Origin: Bacillus horti
GTDB lineage: Bacteria; Bacillota; Bacilli; Caldalkalibacillales; JCM-10596
Length of the DNA: 64,000 bases
Assembly: GCF_030813115.1 (NCBI RefSeq)
Contig: NZ_JAUSTY010000003.1
Coordinates: 124,001 to 188,000, forward strand
Reading direction: 5' to 3'
Part shown: positions 9,035 to 18,129 of the stretch, piece after piece
Layout of the letters: every line of letters starts with the position of its first letter
Numbering within the stretch: position 1 is the first letter of the stretch
Notes under the pieces: model-generated
The model's database searches: none
What the model was told of the DNA's origin: nothing
The model's input: the letters and a program-made list of their open reading frames with translations, nothing else
Translations under genes and position numbers: made by a program

Positions 9035-10015
9035 ATGAAAAAAAATAAGAAAATGTTACTTGTCTTGTTAATGGCAGGTGTTCTATTTGCTCTTGCAGCT
9101 TGTTCTTCGAGCTCAAGCGGCGCTTCAGACTTTCCGAAGAGAGAGGTTACTTTAGTTGTACCATTCTCTGCAGGAGGAGGTACAGATACAACGGCTAGAG
9201 CACTAGCTAACGCAACGGAAAAGCATTTAGGTCAATCTATTGCTGTCGTAAATAAAACAGGCGGAAGTGGAGCTGTAGGTTTTTCAGAAGGAGCTAACGC
9301 TAGACCAGATGGTCATACTGTAACGATGGTTACGATGGAGGTTACGACCTTAAAGCATTTAAATCTATCCCAAATCACTCACGAGGAATTTAAACCGATT
9401 GCTCAAGTTAACTTTGATCCACCAGCGATTACTGTTAAAGCGGATGCTCCATACGATACCGTACAAGAGTTTTTGGACTATGCCAAAGAAAATCCAGGAG
9501 CGATTAAAGTGGGGAACTCTGGTCCGGGTGCGTTGTGGCATATGGCAGCTATTATTTTGGAAAAAAGTGCAGGGGTAGAATTCAATCATATTCCGTATGA
9601 AGGAGCGAATCCAGCAGTTACAGCCCTTCTTGGCGGACATATTGATATGGTTCCTGTAAGTCCTGCAGAAGTTAAAGCGTATGTAGAAGCAGGGCAATTA
9701 AAGACCTTAGCGATTATTGATGAAAATCCTTCTGATGTCCTTCCTGGAGTTCAAACCCTAGTAGAGCAAACAGGAATTCAAACCCCTCATATTGGTTCTT
9801 GGAGAGGGTTAGTTGTACCAAAGGATACACCGGATGAGATCGTAGACATTTTATTAGATGCGTTTCAAAAAGGAACAGAGGAAGAGGAGTTCATTCAGTT
9901 CATGGATAATAACGGCTTAGGGTTAAGAGTCCTAGGACCAGAGGAATTCAAAAAAATGCTTGATGAGAGCTATGAGTATTTTGGAGAACTGATTCCAGAG
10001 CTTAACATCAATTAA
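9035..10015 (+). CDS. tctC: Tripartite tricarboxylate transporter substrate-binding lipoprotein (TctC/BugT family)
   Basis: A 326-aa extracytoplasmic binding protein that delivers substrate to the TctAB membrane pair. A lipoprotein signal peptide is clear: MKKNKK, a hydrophobic run, lipobox LAAC, then a serine-rich linker. The mature part begins FPKREVTLVVPFSAGGGTDTTAR, the family hallmark. Start ATG 9035 is 9 bases after GGAGG (9021-9025); the in-frame TTG at 9026 is too close. Family members bind carboxylic acids. Given neighbours, a sugar acid or uronate is the likely substrate, but this is inferred from context only. Confidence 0.9.
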   Translation: MKKNKKMLLVLLMAGVLFALAACSSSSSGASDFPKREVTLVVPFSAGGGTDTTARALANATEKHLGQSIAVVNKTGGSGAVGFSEGANARPDGHTVTMVTMEVTTLKHLNLSQITHEEFKPIAQVNFDPPAITVKADAPYDTVQEFLDYAKENPGAIKVGNSGPGALWHMAAIILEKSAGVEFNHIPYEGANPAVTALLGGHIDMVPVSPAEVKAYVEAGQLKTLAIIDENPSDVLPGVQTLVEQTGIQTPHIGSWRGLVVPKDTPDEIVDILLDAFQKGTEEEEFIQFMDNNGLGLRVLGPEEFKKMLDESYEYFGELIPELNIN

Positions 10016-10031
10016 TCCATAGCCAAATGGG

Positions 10032-10478
10032 GTGGAACGTTTGAAAAAAGCCAATGTAGTCATCAGCTTAATCGTAATGATGTTCGCTGTGATCGTGTTC
10101 CTTTATGCTGGTAACATACAGGTAACTCGAGTAGCCGATATAGGTCCTGACTTTTTCCCGAAAATATTAAGTGCTCTTCTCTTTTTTCTTGGCTTCCTCT
10201 TGTTTCTACAATCGAGGAGAATGGATGACAGCCAGCCAGAGGGTCAGGTTAAAAATGCCTTTATAACAATGGGTCTAATGCTCTTATATTTAATGCTATT
10301 TAGCTGGGTGGGATTCTTGCTTTCCACCCCGGCTATGGCCATCGTTTTTCTCTATTACGTAAAAGTAAGGAGATGGCTTCCTCTCCTTTTAACGCCTATT
10401 GGTGTAACGGTAGCTATTTATTTAATTTTTGAAGTCATGCTAAATGTTCCCCTGCCAGCAGGAAGACTGTTTAGTTAA
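10032..10478 (+). CDS. tctB: Tripartite tricarboxylate transporter small membrane subunit TctB
   Basis: A 148-aa membrane protein with four predicted hydrophobic segments (roughly residues 8-28, 42-60, 75-110 as two segments, 118-140), which is the usual size and topology of TctB. The track start is GTG 10032, but TTG 10041 (LKKANV) follows GGGGTGG (10029-10035) with good spacing and may be the real start. It lies 16 bases after tctC and 15 before tctA, which gives the canonical C-B-A gene order. Confidence 0.88.
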   Translation: MERLKKANVVISLIVMMFAVIVFLYAGNIQVTRVADIGPDFFPKILSALLFFLGFLLFLQSRRMDDSQPEGQVKNAFITMGLMLLYLMLFSWVGFLLSTPAMAIVFLYYVKVRRWLPLLLTPIGVTVAIYLIFEVMLNVPLPAGRLFS

Positions 10479-10493
10479 GGAAGGTGGCAAACA

Positions 10494-11990
10494 ATGCTAG
10501 CAGAAGCATTCAGTAACTTATTTCAAGTTGATGTACTACTCATTTGTGCCTTAGGTGTTATAGGGGGAATTGCTATTGGTGCCCTACCGGGATTGACGGC
10601 TACGATGGGTGTAGCGTTGCTCCTCCCCTTAACGTTTGGCATGTCGCATGTATCAGGAATTCTCCTGCTCATTTGTATTTACTTTGGAGCCATATACGGG
10701 GGATCCATCAGTGCGATTTTGCTTCGTACACCGGGAACCCCTGCTGCTGCCGTGACAACACTAGATGGCTTTGCTATGGCTAAAGAGGGAAATGCTAAAA
10801 AAGCTCTTATGATTTCCACCCTTAGCTCTGGAATAGGGGGGTTCATCAGTGTTATAATTCTTATTTTTTTAGCTCCAGTTATGGCAGGGTGGGCTTTACA
10901 GTTTAGTGCTCCTGAATCGTTCGCCTTAGCCTTTTTTGGTCTATCCATTATCACTAGCATTGCTGGGGGTTCTTTAGTTAAAGGACTCATAACAGGAGTA
11001 GTAGGATTAATTATTGCTACGGTAGGGATTGATCCGGTAAGTGGAATTACTAGATTTACGTTTGGAAATGTTCAATTACTAGGTGGGTTAAGCTTTATTC
11101 CCATTATGATCGGTTTATTTGCTGCCTCTGAAGTGTTTAAGACGATGGAATCTATTCATATGCGTGATGTGATGAAGGTGACCGTTAGTAAAATCGGTTT
11201 AAAGTGGCAGGAGTTTAAAATGATTTTGGCTACGATTCTTCGCTCCACTGGGATCGGCACATTCATCGGGATGATTCCAGGTGCGGGTGGAGATGTAGCT
11301 GCCTTTGTTTCCTATAATGAGGCCAAACGTTTCTCTAAGCGCAAAGAGGAGTTTGGAAAAGGATCGATGGCAGGAGTTGCCGCTCCTGAATCCAGTAATA
11401 GTGCTACAACGGGTGGTGCCATGATTCCTTTACTTACTCTAGGGATTCCAGGGGATGCCGTTACTGCTGTATTACTTGGGGCGTTTATGGTCCAAGGTTT
11501 GCAGCCTGGTCCTCTGTTGTTTCAAAATAACGGAGATGTTGTCTACTCCTTATTTTTAGGAATGTTATTGAGTAACATGCTTATTATTGTATTTGGACTA
11601 ATAGGGATTCGCTATTTCATCAAGATTTTAGCCATTCCTAAAGAGTATCTGACTCTTTCTATTTTAGTGCTTTGTGTCATTGGAGCGTATGCGTTAAATA
11701 ACAACTTTTTTGACGTATGGGTAATGCTCATTTCTGGGGTCATTGGCTACTTTATGCAGCGGTATGGATATCCCTTATCGCCTGTCATTTTAGCATTAAT
11801 CCTTGGTCCAATGGCCGAGAGTAATCTTAGAAGGGCTTTAACAATGTCAGATGGTAGCCTTAGTATTTTCTTTACTAGGCCCATTGCGGCTACCCTAATT
11901 ATTTTAGCTATTCTGACCCTGTTTCTACCTATTGTCCGTTCCATGCTTAAGAATCGAAAAAATAAAAAGGACTCCACTGTATCGACGTGA
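10494..11990 (+). CDS. tctA: Tripartite tricarboxylate transporter large membrane subunit TctA
   Basis: A 498-aa integral membrane protein with about 11-12 hydrophobic segments. Family motifs are visible: 'GALPGLTATMGVALLLPLTF', 'YGGSISAILLRTPGTPAAAV', 'GTFIGMIPGAGGDVAAFVSY' and 'GIPGDAVTAVLLGAF'. TctA forms the ion-coupled permease core with TctB and receives substrate from TctC. The ribosome binding site AAGGAAGGTGG precedes ATG 10494. Length matches the family norm of about 500 residues. A terminator follows at 12044, closing the transporter operon. Confidence 0.92.
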   Translation: MLAEAFSNLFQVDVLLICALGVIGGIAIGALPGLTATMGVALLLPLTFGMSHVSGILLLICIYFGAIYGGSISAILLRTPGTPAAAVTTLDGFAMAKEGNAKKALMISTLSSGIGGFISVIILIFLAPVMAGWALQFSAPESFALAFFGLSIITSIAGGSLVKGLITGVVGLIIATVGIDPVSGITRFTFGNVQLLGGLSFIPIMIGLFAASEVFKTMESIHMRDVMKVTVSKIGLKWQEFKMILATILRSTGIGTFIGMIPGAGGDVAAFVSYNEAKRFSKRKEEFGKGSMAGVAAPESSNSATTGGAMIPLLTLGIPGDAVTAVLLGAFMVQGLQPGPLLFQNNGDVVYSLFLGMLLSNMLIIVFGLIGIRYFIKILAIPKEYLTLSILVLCVIGAYALNNNFFDVWVMLISGVIGYFMQRYGYPLSPVILALILGPMAESNLRRALTMSDGSLSIFFTRPIAATLIILAILTLFLPIVRSMLKNRKNKKDSTVST

Positions 11991-12043
11991 CGATTAATTC
12001 ACTGTTTATTGGTGTGAAAAATAGTTTTACTTAAGAATTAGAG

Positions 12044-12083
12044 GCTCCTCAAACCAAAGCGTAACGGTTTGAGAGCTTTTTGT
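12044..12083 (+). terminator. Rho-independent terminator after tctA
   Basis: Arms GCTCCTCAAACC (12044-12055) and GGTTTGAGAGC (12066-12076), then TTTTTGTTTT. Separates the Tct operon from the gntR-uxuA operon. Confidence 0.85.
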
Positions 12084-12124
12084 TTTATCAGCTCGTCATC
12101 CAATTTTCTATTATTCAGACTACC

Positions 12125-12150
12125 ATACAAGTATACAAGTGTGCTAAAAT
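12125..12150 (+). promoter_or_regulatory. Extended -10 promoter with tandem 8-bp repeat upstream of gntR-uxuA
   Basis: ATACAAGT occurs twice in direct tandem (12125-12132 and 12133-12140), giving a central GTATAC, the kind of core seen in FCD-GntR operators. It is followed by TGCTAAAAT, an extended -10 element (TAAAAT at 12145-12150). The repeat occupies the -35 to -10 spacer, so bound protein would block polymerase. Autoregulation by the GntR protein at 12171 is inferred. Confidence 0.5.
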
Positions 12151-12170
12151 GAAAGTAAGGGGGAATCAAA

Positions 12171-12857
12171 ATGGAATTGATTTATAAGAATGAACGTACA
12201 CACTCTGTGCGAGACAATGTGTATCGTACACTTAAGGAAAATATAATGAATTTGAATCTTAAGCCTGGTTTAAGTATATCGGAAAAAGATGTGGCAGATA
12301 AGCTTGAGGTTAGTCGTACCCCTGTTAGAGAGGCGTTTGTTCGATTAGGGCAGGAGGGTCTTGTAGACATCTACCCTCAAAGAGGGACGTTTGTGTCACT
12401 CATTGATTTAGACCAAGTGGAGGAAGGCCGCTTTATTCGGGAGCACTTGGAAAAAGCTATGATTAAGCTAGCCTGCCAGGTGATGGTAGCCGATTCTATC
12501 ATCGATTTGGAATCAACGATTGCTCAGCAAAGGCTAAGTGCCGAAGGTAATGACTACGTTAAGCTTTTTGAATTGGATGAGCAGTTCCATTCTTTAATAG
12601 CTAAAGGATGTGGCAAACAAAAAACATGGGAGATCATTGAGCGGGTTAATCTGCACTTTAATCGTCTACGTGTTTTAAGATTAGTAGCAAACGATAATTG
12701 GGAATCTATTATTGGACAGCATCAGGAGATGGTTCAAGCGATTAAAGAGAATAACTCTGAGCATGCTGAACAGGTTATGCACCAGCATTTGAATTTAGTT
12801 CTTTATGATCAAAAAGAGCTGAAGGAATTGTATCCTAATTACTTTGAGAAACAATAG
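12171..12857 (+). CDS. GntR-family (FCD/FadR subgroup) regulator, UxuR-like position
   Basis: A 228-aa regulator. The winged HTH reads NLKPGLSISEKDVADKLEVS then RTPVREAFVRLGQEGLVDIYPQRGTFVS, and an FCD domain follows with the metal/ligand-type residues D..EQFHSLIA and H...M..AI. It is the first gene of a three-gene operon with mannonate dehydratase and a fructuronate-reductase-like SDR, so a hexuronate-pathway intermediate is a sensible effector. It differs clearly from the GntR at 7148, so the window carries two separate GntR circuits. Confidence 0.85.
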   Translation: MELIYKNERTHSVRDNVYRTLKENIMNLNLKPGLSISEKDVADKLEVSRTPVREAFVRLGQEGLVDIYPQRGTFVSLIDLDQVEEGRFIREHLEKAMIKLACQVMVADSIIDLESTIAQQRLSAEGNDYVKLFELDEQFHSLIAKGCGKQKTWEIIERVNLHFNRLRVLRLVANDNWESIIGQHQEMVQAIKENNSEHAEQVMHQHLNLVLYDQKELKELYPNYFEKQ

Positions 12858-12883
12858 AAAAGAGCTCGGAGGGTGGGAAAGAG

Positions 12884-13966
12884 ATGAGGATGGTTTTTAG
12901 ATGGTATGGGGAAGGGAATGATACGGTGACTCTAGAGCAAATCAAGCAGATCCCCGGTGTGGAAGGGATTGTCTGGGCTTTGCATGATAAGCCAGCCGGA
13001 GAGGTTTGGGCGCTAGAGGAGATTCAGAAGGTGAAGGAGCAAATAGGCAAGCATCAGTTTCATATTGAGGTTGTGGAAAGCGTTAACATCCATGAGTCTA
13101 TTAAGCTAGGTTCACCTGAAAGGGATACATATATTGAAAATTATAAGAAAACGATCGAAAATTTAGGGGCAGTAGGTGTTAAGGTTATTTGCTATAATTT
13201 TATGCCTGTGTTTGATTGGACCCGAACGGATTTGTTTAAGGAATTAGAGGATGGTTCAACAGCTCTCTTTTACGAAAAAGCAAAAGTTGAAGGAATGGAC
13301 CCAATGGAGCTGGTAGAAAAGATATCACAGCACTCCTCTCTTTCTCTTCCAGGGTGGGAGCCAGAGCGGTTGAAGCATTTAAAAAGCTTGTTTGAAGCGT
13401 ATCGTGATGTGACAGAGGAGCAGCTATGGCAGAATCTAGGGTATTTTCTACAGGAAGTTGTCCCTGTAGCGGAGAAGAACGGCATTGTTATGGCTATTCA
13501 TCCTGATGATCCACCATGGTCTATTTTCGGATTGCCAAGGATTATAACAAATAAGGAAAACGTAAAACGAGTGCTGAAGCTTGTTGACAGTCCAAGTAAC
13601 GGTCTAACCCTGTGCAGTGGCTCCTTGGGAGCTAACCCTGCTAACCACATTCCTGAAATCATTAGAGAGATCAATCGAGAATTTCCGGGCCGAATTCACT
13701 TTACCCATATACGTAATGTCCGAATCTACGATAATGGTGATTTTATTGAGACCTCTCATCGTACTCAAGACGGTTCAATCGATATGTGTGACGTGGTTAA
13801 AGCGTTACATGAGGACGGGTTCACTGGCTATACTAGACCAGATCATGGACGACATATTTGGAATGAAACTTGTAGGCCGGGCTACGGGCTATATGATCGA
13901 GCGTTAGGGATTATGTATCTATGGGGAGTATGGGATTCACTGGAGCGAGAAAGGAGAAAAGCTTAA
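12884..13966 (+). CDS. uxuA: D-mannonate dehydratase
   Basis: Converts D-mannonate to 2-keto-3-deoxygluconate, feeding the kdgK/eda steps at the left of the cluster. The 360-aa protein is full length for the Firmicute UxuA group (about 355-360 aa). Recognisable stretches include [74 protein letters not shown] and [11 protein letters not shown]. The His, Asp and Cys residues of the metal site lie in these blocks. The start ATG 12884 follows GGAGGGTGGG. The stop overlaps the start of the next gene (TAATG), which indicates translational coupling. Confidence 0.95.
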   Translation: MRMVFRWYGEGNDTVTLEQIKQIPGVEGIVWALHDKPAGEVWALEEIQKVKEQIGKHQFHIEVVESVNIHESIKLGSPERDTYIENYKKTIENLGAVGVKVICYNFMPVFDWTRTDLFKELEDGSTALFYEKAKVEGMDPMELVEKISQHSSLSLPGWEPERLKHLKSLFEAYRDVTEEQLWQNLGYFLQEVVPVAEKNGIVMAIHPDDPPWSIFGLPRIITNKENVKRVLKLVDSPSNGLTLCSGSLGANPANHIPEIIREINREFPGRIHFTHIRNVRIYDNGDFIETSHRTQDGSIDMCDVVKALHEDGFTGYTRPDHGRHIWNETCRPGYGLYDRALGIMYLWGVWDSLERERRKA

Positions 13967-14814
13967 TGCTAGCAAATCATGATAACATTCGGGGAAAGGT
14001 TGCTGTCATTACAGGTGGAAGTGGTGTCTTGTGCCGAGCAATGGCTAAGGAGCTAGCTAGACAAGGAGCTAAAGTAGCGATTCTTAATCGGAATCAAGCG
14101 AATGGACAGGAGGTGGCTGATGAGATTATAGAGCAGGGAGGAGAAGCACTTGCTCTTTCCTGTGACGTTCTTAATGTGGAAAGTGTTAAGCAAGCTGAAG
14201 CAGCTATCATTGAAAAGCTAGGAATCTGTGATATTTTAATCAACGGAGCAGGTGGTAATCATCCTCAGGGAACAACAACTAAGGAAACGTTCCAAGAGGG
14301 GGACATAGAATTAGATAATGTCACAAGCTTTTTTGACCTGACGGCAGAAGGCTTTAGTTTTGTATTTGATTTAAACCTACTTGGAACATTGATTCCTACT
14401 CAGGTATTTGCCAAGAAGATGGCTCATCGCAAGGGAGCTGTGGTCATTAATATGTCATCTATGAGTGCTCCTTCTCCCATGACAAAGGTTCCTGCCTATA
14501 GTGCAGCAAAAGCAGCTATCGACAATTTCACACAATGGTTAGCTGTTCATTTTGCAGAGGTTGGGATTAGGGTTAATGCGATTGCTCCAGGCTTTTTTCT
14601 TACGGAACAAAACCGCAAGCTTCTAACTAACGAGGATGGCTCTTTAACGGAGAGGTCGAACAAAATCTTGACCCATACGCCAATGCGCAGATTTGGGCAG
14701 CCAGAGGATTTACTAGGAACATTAATTTGGCTAGCTGATGATCAAATGTCAGGCTTTGTGACAGGTATTACCGTTCCAGTCGATGGAGGGTTTATGGCTT
14801 ATTCGGGCGTGTAG
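13966..14814 (+). CDS. uxuB: SDR-type D-mannonate oxidoreductase (fructuronate reductase), YjmF/UxuB-like
   Basis: Reduces D-fructuronate to D-mannonate, the step before UxuA. The 282-aa SDR has cofactor motif [12 protein letters not shown] (from residue 16), 'INGAGGNHP', a catalytic Ser164/165-Tyr178-Lys182 set and a PVDGGF end. The [11 protein letters not shown] insertion and overall length match the B. subtilis YjmF type rather than the unrelated long-chain E. coli UxuB. ATG 13966 shares its A with the uxuA stop codon, and AAGGAG lies upstream; the longer reading from 13921 would sit inside uxuA and is rejected. Confidence 0.88.
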   Translation: MLANHDNIRGKVAVITGGSGVLCRAMAKELARQGAKVAILNRNQANGQEVADEIIEQGGEALALSCDVLNVESVKQAEAAIIEKLGICDILINGAGGNHPQGTTTKETFQEGDIELDNVTSFFDLTAEGFSFVFDLNLLGTLIPTQVFAKKMAHRKGAVVINMSSMSAPSPMTKVPAYSAAKAAIDNFTQWLAVHFAEVGIRVNAIAPGFFLTEQNRKLLTNEDGSLTERSNKILTHTPMRRFGQPEDLLGTLIWLADDQMSGFVTGITVPVDGGFMAYSGV

Positions 14815-14823
14815 CAGAAGAAG

Positions 14824-14859
14824 GAAACCCTGTGTTTCAGGAGTAAATCGCAGGGTTTC
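14824..14859 (+). terminator. Stem-loop after the uxuA operon
   Basis: Perfect 9-bp arms GAAACCCTG (14824-14832) and CAGGGTTTC (14851-14859). There is no clear T tract after the stem. Confidence 0.6.
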
Positions 14860-14922
14860 TAAAAGTGTGACGATCTCAAGAAAGTCGCAAGAAAATAGTA
14901 TGAATAGATTTTTTCCAAATAC

Positions 14923-14951
14923 TTGATTTTCTAATTCGGGTGTGATATGAT
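14923..14951 (+). promoter_or_regulatory. Extended -10 promoter with long leader for the cold-shock gene
   Basis: TTGATT (14923-14928), 17-bp spacer, TATGAT (14946-14951) preceded by TG at the extended -10 position. The predicted start near 14958 leaves a leader of about 165 bases before the csp start. Long structured leaders are typical of cold-inducible csp mRNAs. The rest of the 310-base gap (14815-15125) holds the terminator above and this AT-rich leader. Confidence 0.65.
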
Positions 14952-15125
14952 GATCTCAAACAATCTCAACATAAATTCAAACCTAAATGAATCATGAATT
15001 AACATCATTTTAATTCACATATTGTAAAGGGTTGTTATTTGTGAAATAGAGCCTTTTACAATGTGTGAATTTTATTTTTAAGAGATAAAAGAAACATGTT
15101 AATTTAAATTTTTGGAGGTATACCC

Positions 15126-15326
15126 ATGCAAACAGGTACAGTTAAATGGTTCAATGCAGAAAAAGGCTTTGGATTCATCGAGGTAGAAGGTGGAAGTGAC
15201 GTATTTGCTCACTTTAGCGCAATTACTGGTGATGGTTTCAAAACTTTAGAAGAAGGCCAACGTGTTGAGTTCAACGTAGTTGAAGGCGACCGTGGACCAC
15301 AAGCGGCTGACATCGTAAAGCTATAA
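15126..15326 (+). CDS. Cold-shock protein, CspA/CspB family
   Basis: A 66-aa single cold-shock domain that binds single-stranded RNA and DNA as an RNA chaperone. RNP1 reads KGFGFIEV and RNP2 reads VFAHFSAI; the protein begins [18 protein letters not shown] and ends [16 protein letters not shown] precedes ATG 15126. It is monocistronic, between the promoter at 14923 and a strong terminator at 15340. A second copy with the same layout is at 56400. Confidence 0.95.
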   Translation: MQTGTVKWFNAEKGFGFIEVEGGSDVFAHFSAITGDGFKTLEEGQRVEFNVVEGDRGPQAADIVKL

Positions 15327-15339
15327 TTAGCCCTAAAGA

Positions 15340-15372
15340 CTGCTCTTATCGTAAGATAAGGGCAGTTTTTTT
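15340..15372 (+). terminator. Rho-independent terminator after csp
   Basis: Arms CTGCTCTTATC (15340-15350) and GATAAGGGCAG (15355-15365), then seven T. Confidence 0.9.
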
Positions 15373-15463
15373 GTATATTTAGGCTGAACCTAATACAATA
15401 AAGAATAATAGATCGACGATAAGAAAAAATATAATGTGCAAAAAAAGTGGAGGTGTATTGGAC

Positions 15464-16426
15464 ATGAGTCAGACAATCGAAACAAATAAGGCACTTGCCA
15501 CGTTCGCTGGAGGCTGTTTCTGGTGTATGGTATCCCCTTTTGAAGAAAGAGATGGGATCATTCAAGTGCAATCCGGGTATACAGGGGGGCATACAGAAAA
15601 CCCAACCTACAAAGAGGTTTGCTCTGAAACAACGGGTCATTATGAAGCGGTACAGATCACCTATGACCCAACTCGCTTTAGCTATGATGAGCTATTAGAG
15701 CTTTATTGGCAGCAAATTGATCCGACTGATTCAGGTGGACAATTTCATGATCGAGGTCAATCCTACCAAACGGTTATTTTCTACCATACCGAAGAACAAC
15801 GCAAGAAAGCTGAGGCATCAAAGCAGGCCCTGGAGCAGAGTGGAAGATTTAAGAAGCCCATTGTGACGGAAATTTTACCTGCTCAAACCTTTTATCCTGC
15901 CGAGGAATATCATCAAGATTATCACAGCAAGAATCCTTTTCGCTACGCTTTGTATCGACAGGGTTCTGGAAGGGATGCCTTTATAAAGAAGCATTGGCCC
16001 AAGGACACTAGTCATTTAAAGGATAAGCTGACGGACATGCAATATTATGTGACACAGGAAAACGGCACAGAGCCTCCTTTTCAGAATGAGTTTTATGAAA
16101 ACACAAGGGAAGGTCTCTATGTAGACATTGTTTCTGGTGAGCCTCTCTTCAGCTCAAAGGATCAGTATGATAGTGGCTGTGGCTGGCCAAGCTTTACGAA
16201 ACCTATCCTTTCAGCAGGCGTAAAAGAAAAGGTAGACTTAAGTCATAATATGACTAGAACAGAAGTGAGAAGTAAGGATGCCGATTCTCATTTAGGTCAC
16301 GTGTTCAACGATGGTCCAGGCGAAAACGGCTTAAGATACTGTATTAACTCTGCTGCTCTACGATTTATTCCTAAGGAGGAATTGGAGCAAGAGGGGTATG
16401 GAGACTTTTTGATTTTGTTTAAATAA
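15464..16426 (+). CDS. msrAB: Peptide methionine sulfoxide reductase MsrA-MsrB fusion
   Basis: Repairs both S- and R-methionine sulfoxide in proteins. The 320-aa protein has an MsrA domain (about 10-165) with catalytic Cys18 in GGCFWC, and an MsrB domain (about 190-320) with recycling Cys239 in SGCGWPSF and catalytic Cys293 in [11 protein letters not shown]. The two CxxC zinc motifs seen in some MsrB proteins are absent, as in other fused forms ('[13 protein letters not shown]' instead). ATG 15464 is chosen because GGAGGT (15449-15454) is 9 bases upstream; 15434 lacks a site. No signal peptide, so cytoplasmic. Confidence 0.95.
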   Translation: MSQTIETNKALATFAGGCFWCMVSPFEERDGIIQVQSGYTGGHTENPTYKEVCSETTGHYEAVQITYDPTRFSYDELLELYWQQIDPTDSGGQFHDRGQSYQTVIFYHTEEQRKKAEASKQALEQSGRFKKPIVTEILPAQTFYPAEEYHQDYHSKNPFRYALYRQGSGRDAFIKKHWPKDTSHLKDKLTDMQYYVTQENGTEPPFQNEFYENTREGLYVDIVSGEPLFSSKDQYDSGCGWPSFTKPILSAGVKEKVDLSHNMTRTEVRSKDADSHLGHVFNDGPGENGLRYCINSAALRFIPKEELEQEGYGDFLILFK

Positions 16427-16530
16427 ATTATTAAATATGGCCTAATTCAAGCACCATAAAACATGGGTACCTTCTATGCTCTTGTCATCATATACTAGTA
16501 GCACAACTATGAGATAAGGGTGAAGCTTAC

Positions 16531-18030
16531 GTGATTACAGCTAAAATAGGGAGTAGACATTTTGAGCTTGATAATAAGCTGGAGCGCTATTTTGCACCGT
16601 TTCGAGAGCAGACAATAGGTCATAATCAGTATGTACAAACACCCTTTGGACAAAAGAGAATGATTTATGCGGACTGGACAGCTAGTGGTCGATTATATCG
16701 ACCAATCGAACAGAAGCTTACGGAAGAATTAGGTCCTTTTATAGCAAACACACATACAGAGTCTAATACGGTAAGCGCCATGATAACGGCAGCCTACAGG
16801 CATGCTCGTAAAAAAATTAAGGAGCATGTTCATGCTAATGAACAGGATATTTTGATCATGGATGGCTTTGGTATGACCTCTGTGGTGAATAAGCTACAAA
16901 GAATCCTCGGGCTACGTCTTCCAGAGAATTGGGCTAAACGATTACAGCTGAAGGAAGAACAGCGCCCGATTATTTTTATTTCTCATATGGAGCATCACTC
17001 TAACCATACGTCTTGGCTAGAGACGATTGGAGATGTTCGAGTGGTTCAGCCTAATAAGCATGGGCATGTGGATATTGAGCACTTAGAACGGCTGCTACAA
17101 AGGTATGCCTCTAGGAAATTAAAAATAGGCTCCTTCACAGCATGCTCAAATGTAACGGGGATTCAAACTCCTTACCATCAAATAGCTCGAAAAATGCACG
17201 AGCATGACGGGTATTGTTTTGTTGATTTTGCTGCGGCTGCACCGTACACAGATATAAATATGCATCCAGCAGACTCTATGGAGGCTCTTGATGCTATTTT
17301 TTTCTCTCCACATAAGTTTTTAGGTGGTCCTGGTTCAAGTGGTGTTCTTATCTTCAATTCCAAGCTATATAAGAACATAGTCCCTGATCATTCGGGAGGA
17401 GGAACGGTGGCTTGGACAAATCCATGGGGAAAACATAAATATCTTGCTGATATAGAGCTAAGGGAGGATGGAGGGACTCCGGGCATCCTGCAAACGATCA
17501 AAGCCGCCTTATGTATCGAATTAAAAGAGCAGATGGGTACAGAACTCATTCATCGAAGAGAACAGGAGATCGTAAGGCTGTTACTTTCTCGTTTAGAGGA
17601 AGTTCCTAACATTCGTATTCTTGAGAAGCAAGTAACAAAACGTTTGGGTATAATTTCGTTTACCTTTGAATCACTCCACTATCATTTGGTCGTTAAACTA
17701 TTAAATGACCACTTTGGTTATCAGGTGCGGGGTGGGTGTTCTTGTGCAGGTACGTATGGGCATTACCTTCTAGATATTGATCCTCTAGAATCCAAGCTTA
17801 TGACAGATAAAATTGATCAGGGAGACCAGACACTGAGGAGGGGATGGGTCCGCTTTTCTGTTCATCCAACGATGACTAATGCTGAAATTTACGGTTTTGT
17901 CGAAGCGCTTAAGCTGATAGCTAAACACGCGGATGAATGGAAGAAGGATTATGTGTATGATCGAATAAGTAATGAGTTTGTTTACGCTAAAGGTGAAGCT
18001 AGAAATGTGGATCAGCTTTTTCAAATCTAA
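16531..18030 (+). CDS. Class-V aminotransferase-fold PLP enzyme (cysteine desulfurase-like), substrate unknown
   Basis: A 499-aa PLP-dependent enzyme of fold type I. The PLP lysine is in FFSPHKFLGGPGSSGVL; SHMEHHSN, GSFTACSNVTG and 'VDFAAAAPY' are the usual cofactor-binding blocks. 'VRGGCSCAGTYGHYLL' near residue 410 resembles the active-site cysteine loop of cysteine/selenocysteine lyases but is not identical to IscS or SufS. At 499 aa it is longer than typical cysteine desulfurases (about 400). The start is GTG 16531 behind AAGGGTGAA. It is alone between MsrAB and the MHYT protein; a link to sulfur metabolism is only suggestive. Confidence 0.8.
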   Translation: MITAKIGSRHFELDNKLERYFAPFREQTIGHNQYVQTPFGQKRMIYADWTASGRLYRPIEQKLTEELGPFIANTHTESNTVSAMITAAYRHARKKIKEHVHANEQDILIMDGFGMTSVVNKLQRILGLRLPENWAKRLQLKEEQRPIIFISHMEHHSNHTSWLETIGDVRVVQPNKHGHVDIEHLERLLQRYASRKLKIGSFTACSNVTGIQTPYHQIARKMHEHDGYCFVDFAAAAPYTDINMHPADSMEALDAIFFSPHKFLGGPGSSGVLIFNSKLYKNIVPDHSGGGTVAWTNPWGKHKYLADIELREDGGTPGILQTIKAALCIELKEQMGTELIHRREQEIVRLLLSRLEEVPNIRILEKQVTKRLGIISFTFESLHYHLVVKLLNDHFGYQVRGGCSCAGTYGHYLLDIDPLESKLMTDKIDQGDQTLRRGWVRFSVHPTMTNAEIYGFVEALKLIAKHADEWKKDYVYDRISNEFVYAKGEARNVDQLFQI

Positions 18031-18129
18031 TTTTTAAAAGTTCGTTAAGATGCTCCCCTTTATACCTGTCTATAGCGTATACTTAAAGTAAGATAAAGAA
18101 AAAGATAGAAGGGTTCAAACAGTAATTAG

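Noticed and set aside
10679-10990. Minus-strand frame of 103 codons
   Set aside because: Antisense to tctA, with no ribosome binding site or family match.
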